Notes: generated by a model from the letters alone, not told the origin. 64,000 nt of DNA from Powellomyces hirtus (GCA_025526995.1 JAHLKG010000007.1:992001-1056000); one strand, 5' to 3'. Shown: positions 12,011 through 26,180, numbered from the stretch's first letter. A program made the numbers and translations.

Positions 12011-13707
12011 TTATGCCGAAAGACCCTTGTAGTACTCCAAAGCCTTCCGGATCGGGGCAATGACATGCTCCTCCATGTTGGGCAGCACCTTCCCGACCAA
12101 CTCAAACAGCGGAATCATCACAAACCCAATGAACCCAACCTGGGCGCCCGACTTTGTCACTTTTTCCCTATCCATGAATGGCGCAAACGGCAGACCCTCG
12201 GCTTTCTCTCTATCACTTTGCGTGAAAAATTCTTCCAGCAGATTGTCCACCCACGGTTCCGACACATGCTTCGGCCTGACCTCGTTGGAAATGTCGGCGC
12301 ATTTGGTGATCATCTGCAACAACACGGAGCGCTGCGCCGCGTCGTCGAAATTGAAACCCGCCTCAACAAACCCTTTGAAGCGACCCATGATTTCTCCATG
12401 CTTGGCCATATCGGTCGCCAAAATGCACGCAATGATCTGTTTGCGGCATTCTTTGTAGTCCGCGTCCGACAGTGTCTTCAAGACATTTGTCTCGTCAGAT
12501 TTGAGAATGGTGAACAAGACCGCCGCATGGTGGTTCTCGAGCGGGGAAATGTCGTTGTACACCAAGGACAGTTCCGTGCTGGCATTCACTTGGTACGCGT
12601 TGTTGAACCCTGGATGGTCGAGGTCGTGCCCAATGCAGGCGATGAGAAGAGTGAGCTTCTCCAAGGGTGTCAGCTTCTCGTGCACGTTAGTGACGTGGAG
12701 GAGACCGTACATCTGCGCGAAGACATCAACGGAACAGGTCCAATTCAATACCGTCCAAAGCAATGGAAACCCTACTCTTTTCTCACATCCCTTCAACTCA
12801 CCATCTGGGTAACACAAAAGCAATGCCTAAAGTTGTGGAACGGGTTCGAATTATAGCTGGCCCGTACACACTCCAAAAAGCGGCGCAGCGTATCCTCCTC
12901 GATATTGAAACGCTTCAGGAGGTCAAACTCGGTAAACATGTGCGCGAGAAGATCCGCCATCGCTGGTTCCTGCCACTGCCAAATGTCGAACGTCGGGTGC
13001 TTGAGCTGTTCGGTGACTGCGGGGTCGAAGGCGACTTTGGCAGGCTTTTCAAGGGAGACGGGGGGCAGACGGACTCGGCGAGAGGCGGGTGCGTCCGACT
13101 GTGTGCGAAAATGTAGCAAAAAAAGACAGGAAATGGGTGTGGATGTTAAGGTTCTTGTACATACCCGCTTTAGCAATCTGGGTTCTCTTGAGTCATGCCC
13201 TCCTGCATACGTACCCCTTTCTTTTGCTGCTCTTCAGCTTGCTGGGCCTCGGCCACTTTGGCTTTCAACCCGGTAACTTTGTCAAGAAGAGCGGTGACAA
13301 CCTCAAGAGCGTCGCCCAAACCCGCTGCATCCAAGCTCGACGACTTAGAAGCATCTAAAGGACAGCCAACCACACACATATCAGAGTCAACTCCTATTAT
13401 ATGCGCATTGCACAACATTTCATTTTCAGTTCTGCATACGCTGTTTGATCTCCAAGTTATAACGAGTCTCGGGCGTATTTTTCGGAATGTGCGGTCCTGC
13501 CGCCAATAAGACCCCATCGGCACGGGACAGACGGAGCACGCGGTCCGTATCGGCATTTTTCGATGTCTCGGCGAGTCCTGCGGCAGCATACAGCACCGAC
13601 CGCACTTCATCGAGCGATAAATCATGCGAGATCTGGACTGTCTCATGGAGGGGCGGCGTGCCTCCGCCGCCGTTGATAGAAAGATAGACTGGATATGATG
13701 TAGCCAT
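12011..13707 (-). CDS. 3',5'-cyclic nucleotide phosphodiesterase, PDE9-like
   Basis: Class I phosphodiesterase hydrolysing cAMP or cGMP; PDE9 members prefer cGMP. The start is MATSYPVYLSINGG (ATG at 13705-13707), followed by a Gly-rich N-terminus, a coiled-coil stretch (LDKVTGLKAKVAEAQQAEEQ) and then the catalytic domain. The metal site is complete: HNFRH, HDLDHPG, LENHH and the Asp of TKCADISN. The purine-binding Gln is present in AQVGFIGFVMIPLFE, which closely resembles the PDE9 version. Four exons, with TAA at 12011-12013. Neighbours are unrelated. Substrate preference (cGMP) is inferred from family resemblance only. Confidence 0.9.
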
Positions 13708-14063
13708 GGCTGCTGGAAAGAAAGGGAAGAAAGGAGAAACACCTCTGTGATGTTTTGTGAGATGGTTTTGGTGGGGTGGATGGTTTGTGCGCACTGTGTT
13801 GACGGGAGACGGAGGAAGAGCAGCTTGAATGGATCTTTATCAAACCCAACCTGTCCCATGGGACAGAGTGAACAATAGGAAGGGTGGTGCTACTACTATC
13901 CCCGAACCCTCCGCCCTTCCGCGTCCTGCTGACCTCAGCCTGCGCGCCACCGAGACTCCCGTGTTCATGTCCGTCTTTTCCGGACACGAGTGTTTTCGCC
14001 GCGTTTGCTCTCTCCGCCGACTCCGCCCATGACATTTCATACCGTTGAAGAGTATCTATAGTC
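13708..14063. promoter_or_regulatory. bidirectional promoter region (PDE9-like / cohesin acetyltransferase)
   Basis: Gap of 356 bases between divergent start codons. It includes a C-rich tract near 13900-13950 and no recognised motif. Confidence 0.35.
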
Positions 14064-15554
14064 ATGGCTGCTCTGTTCAGACTCAAGCAAGCGTTGGAAA
14101 ATGATGATCGGTTGGGGTACCGTTTCGCCTCATTTGAGCGTGCCCTGTTGCTAGTTCACTCACAGTTCGCTCTATAGGCCAGCCCGTCGTCCTCCCGTCA
14201 AAGTCACCTACGCAAGCCGACGGCAACAACAACCACCAGCACCACAACCACCGCTTCAACCGAACGGGCAGCAACAGCAACAAGCCGCTTCAACCACGTC
14301 CTCAACGATGCTCAAGGATGTACAACTGACACCGGGCAAGAAACATGAGGCGGACTCTGCTGAGCAGCTGGGCCCGTGAGTACACCTTCTGCTTGATTTG
14401 AGAATATATTGGGGGCAAGGACTGACCCTATCTAATTTTTTAGGAAGAAACCCCGCGTGGAAGCATGCCTGCCCATCACCAACTTCTTTCAACCCGCCAA
14501 CAGCAAGTCAAGTCCGTCCTCACGCAACCCAGCAAAACCCAAGTCTCGCACATCAAACTCCTCGCAATTCTCATCCAAACGCAGCAGCAGCAGCACCAGC
14601 AATGACAGCAACGTCAGCAGCACCAGCACCAGCACTAGCATTAGCGCGAAACGGAAACAAACACAGACCTATGAACAACTCTACCTGGACCTCGGGCAGC
14701 GCGACTCGGGCGTGCGCACGTGTCCAGAGTGTCGGATGGAGTACAGTAAAGCCAAACCGGAGGACGATGTATTGCATAGTCGGTACCATCGGGCGGTCGT
14801 GTATGGTGTGGAATGGCAGGTGTGTGTATGTGTGACGTGATGCGGTTGATGTTCCAATGCCCCTGCCCCTGGTCATTCGGAATGTGGCATATTTCGACCG
14901 CTGACACAAACGCACGCTGAACTCATAGGGATACAAAGGCGAATTGACGGCATGCGAATACCCCGATGGAGCACGGACCGTCGTCGTCACTGATACGTGC
15001 AACGCGTTCTTGCGAAAGAAGGCCGGGGAGGTTGTCGCGCTTGTCAATGCGGAATTGGGGTCCGCGCCCATGGACCTTTCGCCAGGGACAAAGGTACTAA
15101 AGCACATTCCTTGACAAGGTCCTGATCTGCGTATGTTTGTGTGTTCATGAGACGGCCTCTACAGATCTTTTTGTACATTGCCTCCAACAAACGAATCACA
15201 GGCTGCGTTGTCGCGGAACCCCGCGCTACCGCATATCGCGTCGTCCCGTCCCCACCCACACAACCCGAAACCACCACCACCGCAACCCCCACTCCTCCAC
15301 CCACTCAAAGTAACGGCAGCGTCACTTACAACCCCGTCGACCACGTCCCGGCCTTGTGCGGGATCAGCCGCATATGGGTCCTCAAAAGCGAGCGCCGGAA
15401 AGGTGTTGGGGGACTTCTGCTGCATGCAGTCTGCGCGAAATTCATATTTGGATGTCCGTTGACCAGTAGTCAGCTGGCGTTCACGGAACCGACGATGGCG
15501 GGGAAGAGGCTGGCGGAGCGGGTTTGTGGACGGAGAGATTTTTTGGTTTATTGA
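14064..15554 (+). CDS. sister-chromatid cohesion N-acetyltransferase (Eco1/ESCO family)
   Basis: Acetylates the Smc3 head in S phase to establish cohesion. A short first exon (MAALFRLKQALEND) is spliced to a basic segment, KVTYASRRQ, typical of ESCO N-termini. Gln- and Ser-rich disordered regions follow. The C2H2 finger is clear: CPECRMEYSKAKPEDD then a His pair in HSRYH (about 14720-14790). The acetyltransferase domain follows, with the acetyl-CoA loop in SERRKGVGGLLL. The end, RLAERVCGRRDFLVY, matches the family's last helix and strand. Four or five exons with short introns; the first intron (69 bp) is chosen because it is the one that restores the frame. It acts in the nucleus. Confidence 0.87.
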
Positions 15555-16313
15555 ACAACCTAAGGGCGACACATCCACACACACACACACGCACACAATG
15601 GTTGCATTGCACATACGAACATACATACACGAACGCACTACAAACTCATTCATTCATTTTTGCGGCGTGCGATCTGGCGGACCACACCACCAAGCATTCC
15701 TGAACGCTGCGGCCTCAATCAGTTGGTTTAACCCCGCATCTGCCACATTCCACCCATCCATCCAACTCGCCGCGAAACAATAAACGCGTTGGCCGCACTA
15801 CCCCACCCTGCAGCATAACTCCTTCGGCAGGTGGTACCCGACCAAGCAATCCCGACATTTCTCTCACACCCCCTCATTTGCTACAAATCCCTCAGGGTCA
15901 TTGATTGTTAAACATGGTTTGGAATATGATTTTATCCTTGAGACGCGTCATACGTCTCGGCACCTTGCCCATGCGAGAACCCCGGCCGCCAAATGAACCA
16001 GACTTATCCGGTATCCTGTGACAGATGTTACACTCGTAGCTGCTTGTAATAGTCCTGGTAGATAGATAGCTACCAAGCCCTGCTACTTTCAGCTATCTAT
16101 CTAGGTGCGAACTGCTGCCGTCGGATATTTGCAACCAGCCACAAGCCACAAAAGCTGGCTGAACCGTGAACGGAACGCGTTGCGGCTTTTCACACGTGTG
16201 AAATGTCCCCCGTTGACAGTGGTCCCCGGACATCTTTGAATGACCCAACAAAGTAAAGGACACGCATACACATACCCCCCCACACACACCCACGATTGTA
16301 GAAAGGCAGAGCC
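15555..16313. other. intergenic with CA repeat and hairpin
   Basis: Contains a short (AC)n run at about 15577-15597, a perfect inverted repeat at 16059-16103, and the tropomyosin promoter. No gene is supported. Confidence 0.4.
16059..16103. repeat. 13-bp perfect inverted repeat, 19-base loop
   Basis: The left arm TAGATAGATAGCT (16059-16071) is the exact reverse complement of AGCTATCTATCTA (16091-16103). It lies upstream of the tropomyosin gene. It could form a hairpin or be a paired site for a GATA-type factor. Confidence 0.7.
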
Positions 16314-17251
16314 ATGGACAAGATAAAGGAGGTAAGGGCAAGCGGGAGCCCGTACATACAGTAGCGGACCTTTTACTCCCCCGGGGTTTCATTGTGTCGC
16401 TCGTGCATGCGCAAGAAAACTTCAGACACGGAAATGACGGGAAGAAAAAAAGACACGCAATGAAAAAAACAAACAAATGTACACCCTACCCCACACCACA
16501 CCCCGCCTCTTTTTGATTTAAATTTCCGCGTGGGCCGGTTCTTTGTTTTTTTTTTCCGCGCGCAGAAACTCGAAAAACTACGTATCGAAGCCGACGGGCA
16601 CGCGGCGCGCGCCGACGGGCATGAGGCGGCATTGCGGGCGGTCCAATCTGATCTCGCGGCGCGGGAGACGGAGGTGCAGGGGCTGCAGAACCGCGTGCGG
16701 TTGCTGGAGGAGGCGTTGGAGAGGGCCGAGAAGCGTGTGGGTGAGGTACGTGTGCTGTGTTTCGATTGAGGAGGACGGTTTGCGGCACGCGTGAGAGGGG
16801 TGTGGGTTGGTGGGATACGGTGTGGGTGTAGGAAGGGGTGGTTGTGGGGTGAGGATTTGAGGATTGGGGAGCAGTGCCTGCATGGTGCTCCCTCCCTGTC
16901 TATGGGCTGCGAAAGAAGTTCTTGCAGTTGGGTCTTTTGCGTCAACAATCCCTCCCGCACTTGACTAACAGTTCTTCCCCTTCTCGCTTCTCACCTAGCT
17001 TACAGGAAAGTAAGTCCCTCCCCCCGTCCCCTCACCCCCCCCGCCCTCCCCCTACCACGTCCTCTAAACACTTTCCCCTTTTCTGCAGGACCCGATCGTT
17101 AGAACTCTCATCCGAGCAAGCCGAGCGCAAAGCGTCGCAGCTGGAAGGAGAGCGGAGCGAGCTCGAGAAGCGGTTGGAGGACATGACGCAAAAATACGCG
17201 GCCGTGAAGGAGGAACTGGCGTCGACGTTGAAGGGGTTGGAGGATCTGTAA
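16314..17251 (+). CDS. tropomyosin, short form
   Basis: Actin-filament-binding coiled coil. Four exons: 16314-16331, 16566-16745, an 11-base exon 16999-17009, and 17089-17251. The product is 123 residues. It starts MDKIKEKLEKLRIEAD, as fission yeast Cdc8 does (MDKLREK...), and ends with KRLEDMTQKYAAVKEEL...GLEDL, matching the Cdc8 C-terminus. Heptad periodicity is continuous throughout. Cdc8 has 161 residues and budding-yeast Tpm1 has 199. Here the middle is about 38 residues shorter, one actin-spanning period less. I looked in both large introns (16332-16565 and 16746-16998) and saw no coiled-coil exon. Confidence 0.9.
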
Positions 17252-17800
17252 ATAGAAACACCCCCCCCCCCCCCCTCCCTCCAGTCTCACGCCTCCCTTG
17301 CGATGGCATATACCGCAACCTCGCCGCGCCAAGCATCCCCCCCCCCCCCCCCGCCCGCCAGAATATCACTCTTGTCACTTTGTTCTTATCCCGTGATCAC
17401 GAATCACATATCTGTTCATCTGGCTGAAAAAAGAGCTTGGGCGATTGCCAGACGTCTACCCTAACTCTAGGTCTGACTCACTGCCTGATTCGAGAAAAAA
17501 CCACAGGGGTCGGTGAAAATGATTGAGCTCATCCAAGGAACTGCAGCCTCGTTGTCGTTCCGTTCGTTTAGGACTCTGATCTTGACGACATGAGCGTTTT
17601 GATGCGTGAGGGTTTCCCCCAAACTTCCAAGATCCCTAGTTTCTGTCTCCACACGGAACCAACCCCCGACACGCACGCAGAAGCATATATCCCCGGCCCC
17701 TTTTGGAAACCCAAAATCACATGTGGGAGGCCCAAGAGTGTTTTTTGCAGGTGTTTTTTTTTTTTCTTATTTTTCTTTTGGGATATACCGCGTTTTTCCT
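17252..17800. other. intergenic between convergent genes
   Basis: Two long C runs (about 17263-17275 and 17339-17352) follow the tropomyosin stop. The rest is 3' flanking sequence with no supported gene. Confidence 0.4.
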
Positions 17801-19102
17801 TTATGAGTATCGCAGAGCCGCCCGCGCAAACAAGCTTTCCTTTCGCGCCATGTCTTCTAGCAGCGGATGGCTTGGGGCAAGTTGCTTGAGTGTGCTGCAG
17901 TGGGGGGGATAAAAAAAAAACACAAAAAAAACGGGGGACATCAGACGAGTTGAGTCGATGTACTGTCGAGGGCATATATAGTACCTGATGATACGCGCGA
18001 CATCGTCGGCGGGTTTGCCTATGGCTGATGAGCAGACGACCAGGTTCGCGAGGAGGTCTGTGTCGGTCGGGTACTGCAAAAGGTTGAAAGACGCGTTAGA
18101 ACGTCTTGGGGGAAGTCAAGATGAAAAGCTGACTTTTTCGTGGTAATGAATGGGGGCGGTGAAAACGTACTCTGGCTAGTCCTTCGACGAGTATCCGTTC
18201 AGCTTCCGGGAATTTGCCCGCCTGCATTTTGCAGATGGCGAGGCCGGCGACCAGCCGTCCGGTGCTGAGTTTCGCGGACGCGAGTTCCTCAAAGATGTAT
18301 TGCGAGTCGAGGACCGATTGTTCTCCTCCCTGCAAAAAACGAAAGGATCCCAGAATCAAGCGGGTACTGTGAGTGGTGGGTTCGACTTTTTGGAGGGTGT
18401 TTTGGCTTTGTATTTTTTTTTTTCTTTGGCATGCGTTACCTGGAAGCAGTTGACCCATGCTTCGGCCAACTGAGCGAGCGTGGCATCGTCGGCCCATGTC
18501 TTCAGCTTGTCGACTTCTCGGCGCGCGAGCTCGACGCGGTCTAATTTGAGGTAGCATTGGATTGCCAGGGCGACACTAGAGAGGCACAGCTCCAAAGCAT
18601 GAGACGCTTTCATTTACTCGGGGGCCAATACAGCAGTTTTGCCCATTCCTCACCATTCCAGATTTCTCGGACTCTGCACGACGGTGGTCAATGCCTCCGC
18701 GTAGCGTTCCTCAGCGACCAACAGACTCCCCGCCATCGTCAACACCGTACTACTCAGCGCATTGTTTCCCTCTTTCAGCAACTCGGCCATGTCCTGCCCG
18801 GCGCGCGCCTTGTCACCCGCGTTCCCGCTCGCTGCCGCAACCGTGTACTGCGCAAACAGTTTCACGGCCTGCAGGTCCGCGGGGGCGTCCGGCGCGATCT
18901 CGGCAACGGCGCGGGCGGCATGGTTGGACGCAATGTGCGCCCGGTAAAAAAGCACTTGCCGGTCCGTCTTTTGTTCGCTGCCTTTGAGCGCTTCGTCAAT
19001 AACATGTTGCCAGGATCCCAGGTAGAAATTGTTGCGGAGTAGCCGCAATTCGTCTATTTGGCCGGGGGATGCAGGTTCGAGTGTAAATGGGAGGGAGAGC
19101 AT
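17801..19102 (-). CDS. coatomer subunit epsilon
   Basis: TPR-like solenoid subunit of the COPI B-subcomplex, stabilising alpha-COP. Exon 1 begins MLSLPFTLEPASPGQIDELR and continues LRNNFYLGSWQHVIDEA, the family's first helices, then a run of helical repeats (AELLKEGNNALSSTVLTMAG). Later exons give LELCLSSVALAIQCYLKLDR, YIFEELASAKLSTGRLVAGLA, DLLANLVVCSSAIGK, and finally PSHPLLEDMARKESLFARAA with TAA at 17801-17803. The last segment matches the conserved C-terminal HP-hydrophobic-x-D pattern. At least five exons. It is divergent from the complex III hinge gene. Confidence 0.92.
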
Positions 19103-19502
19103 TGCAGGTTAGTGGCGGGGCAATTACACGGGGCGTCACTGAACAACTTGCCTACAAAGTCACCCATGGTTGAATTAATGTGAATATTCGTTTCCCACGG
19201 GGGAGGTCAATTCACCGATGCTTCAACTCGCAAACCTCCCACTGACGGCACGGAAACGTCCAAAGCGCGCGCGAAACGGGGGCGTCAACAATGGCTACTT
19301 GCGGCTCCCTCCGACTACTTCCGACTCAAATGCGACATGGTTGGAATGCAAACGACGAATCTGCCGACAACGACCGACACACGCCTTGGTTTCCGCCGTT
19401 TCCGACCTCACCCCTCCCCCCCCGCACCTAATCCCCCCCGTTGACCCCACACACACACACACACCACACACACACACACCCCACACCCACGACATCCACA
19501 AC
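19103..19502. promoter_or_regulatory. bidirectional promoter with (AC)n tract
   Basis: Gap of 400 bases between divergent starts. A CA-rich microsatellite (about 19449-19490) lies directly upstream of the hinge-protein ATG and may be in its 5' leader. Confidence 0.45.
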
Positions 19503-20066
19503 ATGGCCGAAGAGTGGAACCCATCCGAAGACCCAAAGCCGCAAATCGAAGCTGGTCTGTAGTACCGCCCCATGCCCCCAATATTGATGTCGGACACTAC
19601 CCCAATGTTTCTCCGGGGGGTCCTAAACCGCAGCTTACCACTTACCATCGCTCTCCCCCCTCCTACATGCCCATTTCACTAGACTGCGCAGAGGGCCACC
19701 ACTGCCACTCGCTCAAAGCCAGGCTCGACTCTTGCACTGCGCGCGTCGAGAGCGGCGACGCGGGCGACGAAACATGCGTTGAGGAATTCTTTGACATGAT
19801 GGAATGCGTCAACCACTGTGTAAGTTGGAGACACACACACGCACTCACGCCATGGGTTCTTCTTTGCGGGATTTCTGGAGTGCGGCGAGAATGGGGGGAC
19901 ACATCGTTGGCGTGAAACACCCTTTGGCGTTTTGTTGTTCTCGGGAGTGATGTTTCTTGTTTTTGTTTTTTCTTTTTATATACGCTGACCACCCCACATT
20001 CCCCCCCACCTCCCCCGTTCTTGGAAATTGCAGGCTGCCGAGAAACTGTGGACAAAGATGAAGTAA
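19503..20066 (+). CDS. cytochrome bc1 complex hinge subunit (QCR6/UQCRH)
   Basis: Acidic hinge protein of respiratory complex III that helps dock cytochrome c, on the intermembrane side of the inner mitochondrial membrane. Exons are 19503-19554, 19683-19819 and 20034-20066, giving 73 residues. The four cysteines of the twin helical hairpin are present (HHCHSLKARLDSC and ETCVEEFFDMMECVNHC). The C-terminus AAEKLWTKMK is typical. The N-terminal acidic region is short (MAEEWNPSEDP) compared with the long Glu/Asp run of yeast Qcr6. The last coding exon is only 33 bases. Confidence 0.92.
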
Positions 20067-20618
20067 AAAAAACACACCATCAACCCGCACCCGCCCGCAC
20101 CGCCATCCGCATCCCACACACACACGTTGAACCGAAACACTGCTCTCCGTCCGTTTCGCCTTTGGTGGGCGCTTTTTACACAGTCCCCGCCTCTTGTCTT
20201 GTTGAATGGCTGCGTGGAAAAACACCACCCTCCCCTCGCGTCTTTCAATTATTATATATCTCTTATCTCAAAGACCAAAAAATTCTCATGTTCATTACCC
20301 GTTTTCCCCGCATGTGTTGTGTGTATTTTCCCACCCAGCCTCGTTTTTTCCATTCTCGGACTTTGGCTTTGTGTCGCGGTTCGTAACGCAACAGGGACAG
20401 AGAAAAGCAGCAGCAGCAACAAACGTACAGTCAGAAAAACAAAATAAAATGAAGAGACTCGGGGTGCAGGAACAGACGCGCGCACTATAGAGTCTTTTCG
20501 GCGTTTGGTTTGTTTGGCTCAGTTTGTAAGGAATAGGGTCAAGTCACTATGTTTGTATGTACATGAAGCGGTTGGATGAACAAAGATGTTGCACATGGGG
20601 AATGGGGCGGGGCGTTGT
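20067..20618. other. intergenic between convergent genes
   Basis: 3' flanks only. There are AT-rich and A-rich patches and no supported gene. Confidence 0.4.
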
Positions 20619-22099
20619 TTACGATTGCGCGTCAAGCCATTCCGGATATCTGGTGGGAGGGGGGAGATGATCAAGAGCGTTAGTTATCGTGCGGGGGGGC
20701 AGGCCGTCTTCCAAGGGGGCTTACTTTTTGGCGATGGTATCGACGACGCCATCGACATGATGGCAGAGTCCGGCGACGCCGTGGTCCCACGCCTGGACGC
20801 GTCTCGTTTTTCGAAAATGGATGGTGGTTTCAATCTGGTCGATTTCGCCGGGGAGGTTTCCCTCGGCAATCATGCGGGCGGCGGTTTTCTCGGCCGTCGG
20901 GACCGAGATGGCGAGGAGGGTCGCGAGCTGGGCGAACGAGATGTTGGTGTAGATGTTGGATGCGGCCAGGAGGTTGTGTTGGGTCACGGCGCGGTCCAGC
21001 ACCGTGGAGCCGTCGGCGAGGCGGGCGAGCTGGTGCGGGGCCAAAGTGGGGGCGAAATGGGCCACGTGTTGCGGGCGGAGGACGCGGCCGAGATACATTT
21101 TCTGCAATATGTCGTTGGCGGGCGCCAGGTCGGGGGTGTCGCGGAGGCGGTCGTCCTTGTAGAGGGTGGCCAGCATGCGGGAGCGCTGGGGGCCGGCGCC
21201 GGCCAGCACGGCACACGTGACGGCCTGGCCCAACAACTGGGTGCGGACCGATTCGTGGATTTCGGTGGTATAGCTCAGCTCGAGGTACTTGCCGGCGGCG
21301 AGGAGGAACGATCGTTTCTGATCGAGGATGCGGGCCTGGCAGGACTTGAAGTGGATGATTTGGTCCGCGGGTGTGGAGGCGTCGACGAGGAGGGCGGCGC
21401 GGTTGAGGTATGCTTCGGCGCCGACGGCGTCGTCGCTTTCGAGGAGGAGCCGCACAATGTGGATGTAGATGCCGAGTTTGTACGAGGGCGCCACCGACCG
21501 GTGCCCGGAATCGAGCGGGATGCCTTGCAGCATTTTGGCGGCTTCGTCCCATTCTTCCGCAGATTCGTACAGAGACGCGAGGTGTTCGCGGACCGTCGAA
21601 ATCTGTGTGAACGAAAAATAACAATGTTTAAAACGAGAGATTAGAAACCAGGGAAGTGACATAGAGCACCAGGGGAACCCAGACGCTCCAACTTGACAAG
21701 AGCACGTTTGCCTCGTTTTTTTTTTCGTACCTGTTCCTCAAACGCCACCGCTCTGGGCTGCATAACCGCCAACGCCGCCTCCCAGGCCTTTCTGACCGCC
21801 GCCACAACCGTATCCCGCTCACCGGCATTCGCCGCCGCATCCGCAAACAGCGTCACAAAATCCTGCAACATCTGTCGACTCGTCACCAACCCCGTCTGTT
21901 CCGCCACCGCATGCGTCAGGATCTCACGGATCGATTCCGCGAGTGGTGGTTGGGGTTGGGGTTGGTGGGTGGTGCGCCCCCCCGGGTGCAGGTCGGGCGC
22001 GCTGGCGAGCAGCGAGGAGAGGAGAGCACGGTACTGCGTCGCTCGTTCTTTGGTGTCGGTCTGCGCGTGGATGGCTGAGAGAGAGGCCGAGAGCGACAT
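20619..22099 (-). CDS. COP9 signalosome complex subunit 4
   Basis: PCI-domain scaffold subunit of the CSN deneddylase that acts on cullin-RING ligases. Exon 1 (from 22099) starts MSLSASLSAIHAQTDTKERA. After an intron, exon 2 begins ISTVREHLASLYESAEEWDEAA and runs through the helical repeats (HIVRLLLESDDAVGAEAYLNRA, QARILDQKRSFLLAAGKYLELS). The PCI winged helix follows (ISFAQLATLLAISVPTAEKTAARMIAEG). The apparent stop after AKK at 20721 is a splice donor (AAAAA/GTAAGC). Splicing to 20649 adds YPEWLDAQS and a stop at 20619-20621, which fits the family's C-terminal PEW motif. A 352-codon antisense frame here is a shadow. Confidence 0.92.
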
Positions 22100-22331
22100 T
22101 GTGGGTACGACTCACACGCCGGTTAATGTGGGATAGAGGAGAGCTTGGTCGTGTAGTATGAAGTAAACGATGCGTGCGATCTTCAAGATTTGTAGGTGCA
22201 AGTCACACAGTCTGCAGATCCAAGACTTTGTCAATATCGATATTACGGTAAGCTCGCGAACCAGCGTGACTCAACAGTCCTGGGGTCAAAGTTCTGCACT
22301 TGACCCTGATCGACATTTGCACTCTAACACA

Positions 22332-23050
22332 ATGAGCCTCACGAACTTTGAGCCCGTCTCTGTCTCCCCCCGCATCACCTCCCCGCTTCCCCGAACCACC
22401 GCGCTTCGCCGCTACGCCACTGGAGAATTCCCCGACTGGTGCCGCAAGCCGCCGAAACCAGATGATCCCAACCACCCAGACCATCTCCCAGCCCTGACGA
22501 TCCCCCGCCCGCACGAAGCGACCGACCCACAAATGGGCGCGACTGGTCTGGGCGTTCGCGCAAGCGCGGCATCCTGAAACAGATCTGCTGCTATCCACAT
22601 TTGCCGGGCGAGCACCTCGCGGGGCGTTGTTTCGCGAGGAGCTGACAGAGTACGATGACTTTTTGGAGGAGAATGATTGGGATATATACTACTGGATGAC
22701 CGGCGCGGAGGGAAAGATTGTGCCAGAGAGCGTAAAAGCGTTGAAGATTTTCCCGAGATGGGTACAACACTCGAAAAACACCACCAGAAAAGATATTGCG
22801 CATGCCCGATCTAGCCATGAAATAGCGCTGTTCACAGGTCCGAAAATCAAAATACGCTACCATCATGCTGCTTGTCACTCAGCTAGATGTTATATCTCAG
22901 CTACTCCAGAACTACGGTAGGGAGCGAGCACAGGAATATGCACGCAAAATACGCGTGTCATTTATTTCTAATCCCGGCCATGAACCAGCTCACCCTCATC
23001 AAAGGGCGGGGAACAAAATGCAGGACGATGAGGAGGAATCCCGCCCCTGA
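22332..23050 (+). pseudogene. succinate dehydrogenase assembly factor 2 (SDHAF2/Sdh5), frame-disrupted copy
   Basis: Mitochondrial protein needed for covalent FAD attachment to SdhA. The N-terminal frame gives a presequence-like MSLTNFEPVSVSP region, then ALTIPRPHEATDPQ. The next conserved block, ARLVW, is in a second frame, SRKRGIL in a third, and ETDLLLSTFA back in the second, all within about 65 bases (22540-22605). The rest reads cleanly: EYDDFLEENDWDIYYWMTG is the family hallmark. A probable intron (donor GTACAA near 22758) leads to LDVISQLLQNYGRERAQEYARK. One extra base, another extra base and one missing base explain the breaks, and no intron can. It is either a pseudogene or an assembly artefact in an otherwise normal gene. 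The C-terminal end is approximate. Confidence 0.75.
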
Positions 23051-23548
23051 ATATGACATGGAAAGAAAACGATACGAACTAGAGTCTCGGTATGGGGCAC
23101 GGCTTTACGACTAGACCAGAAAGGCACCGCGGGAGTCCAAACTCTGCTGCGGGAGAAGGAGAAGAGGAGTCCAGACCCGGGTTTCGTCAGCGGTGGAGGG
23201 AGGTGTGCGATTTGTTTTTTTCTTTTTTTTTTTCTTTTTCGTAGCTTGCTTTTTTGGCTCTTTTTTCCCCATTGTCCGCTATGCAGGGACGTCGATTGAT
23301 GACTTATGTGGGTTTGCTTCTCAAAAACCGCCCATGCCATGGTTTGTTGCCTTACCTGAATTTTCCGTGCAACTTGCATTTTGCTTCTTTTCCAGTGATG
23401 GCATTGTGTATATTTCTTTGTATGTACCATAGAGTTGCAGGATCAAGCATCCCATTATTATTATTATTTTAAAATCAGGAGGAGGGGTTAACAAGGTAGT
23501 TTCTGGGACGCCATGTTCCGTCGCCGCTTGGGTTGGAAGCATTGTTTG
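23051..23548. other. intergenic between convergent genes
   Basis: 3' flanks with a T-rich tract at about 23214-23240. No gene is supported. Confidence 0.35.

Positions 23549-26180
<2,632 letters not shown>

Noticed and set aside
19060..19090. GGTTCGAGT, resembling a tRNA B box
   Set aside because: It lies in the coatomer epsilon coding exon, with no A box or cloverleaf.
20586..21644. 352-codon plus-strand frame
   Set aside because: Antisense of the CSN4 PCI exon; Gly/Val-rich with no recognisable domain.
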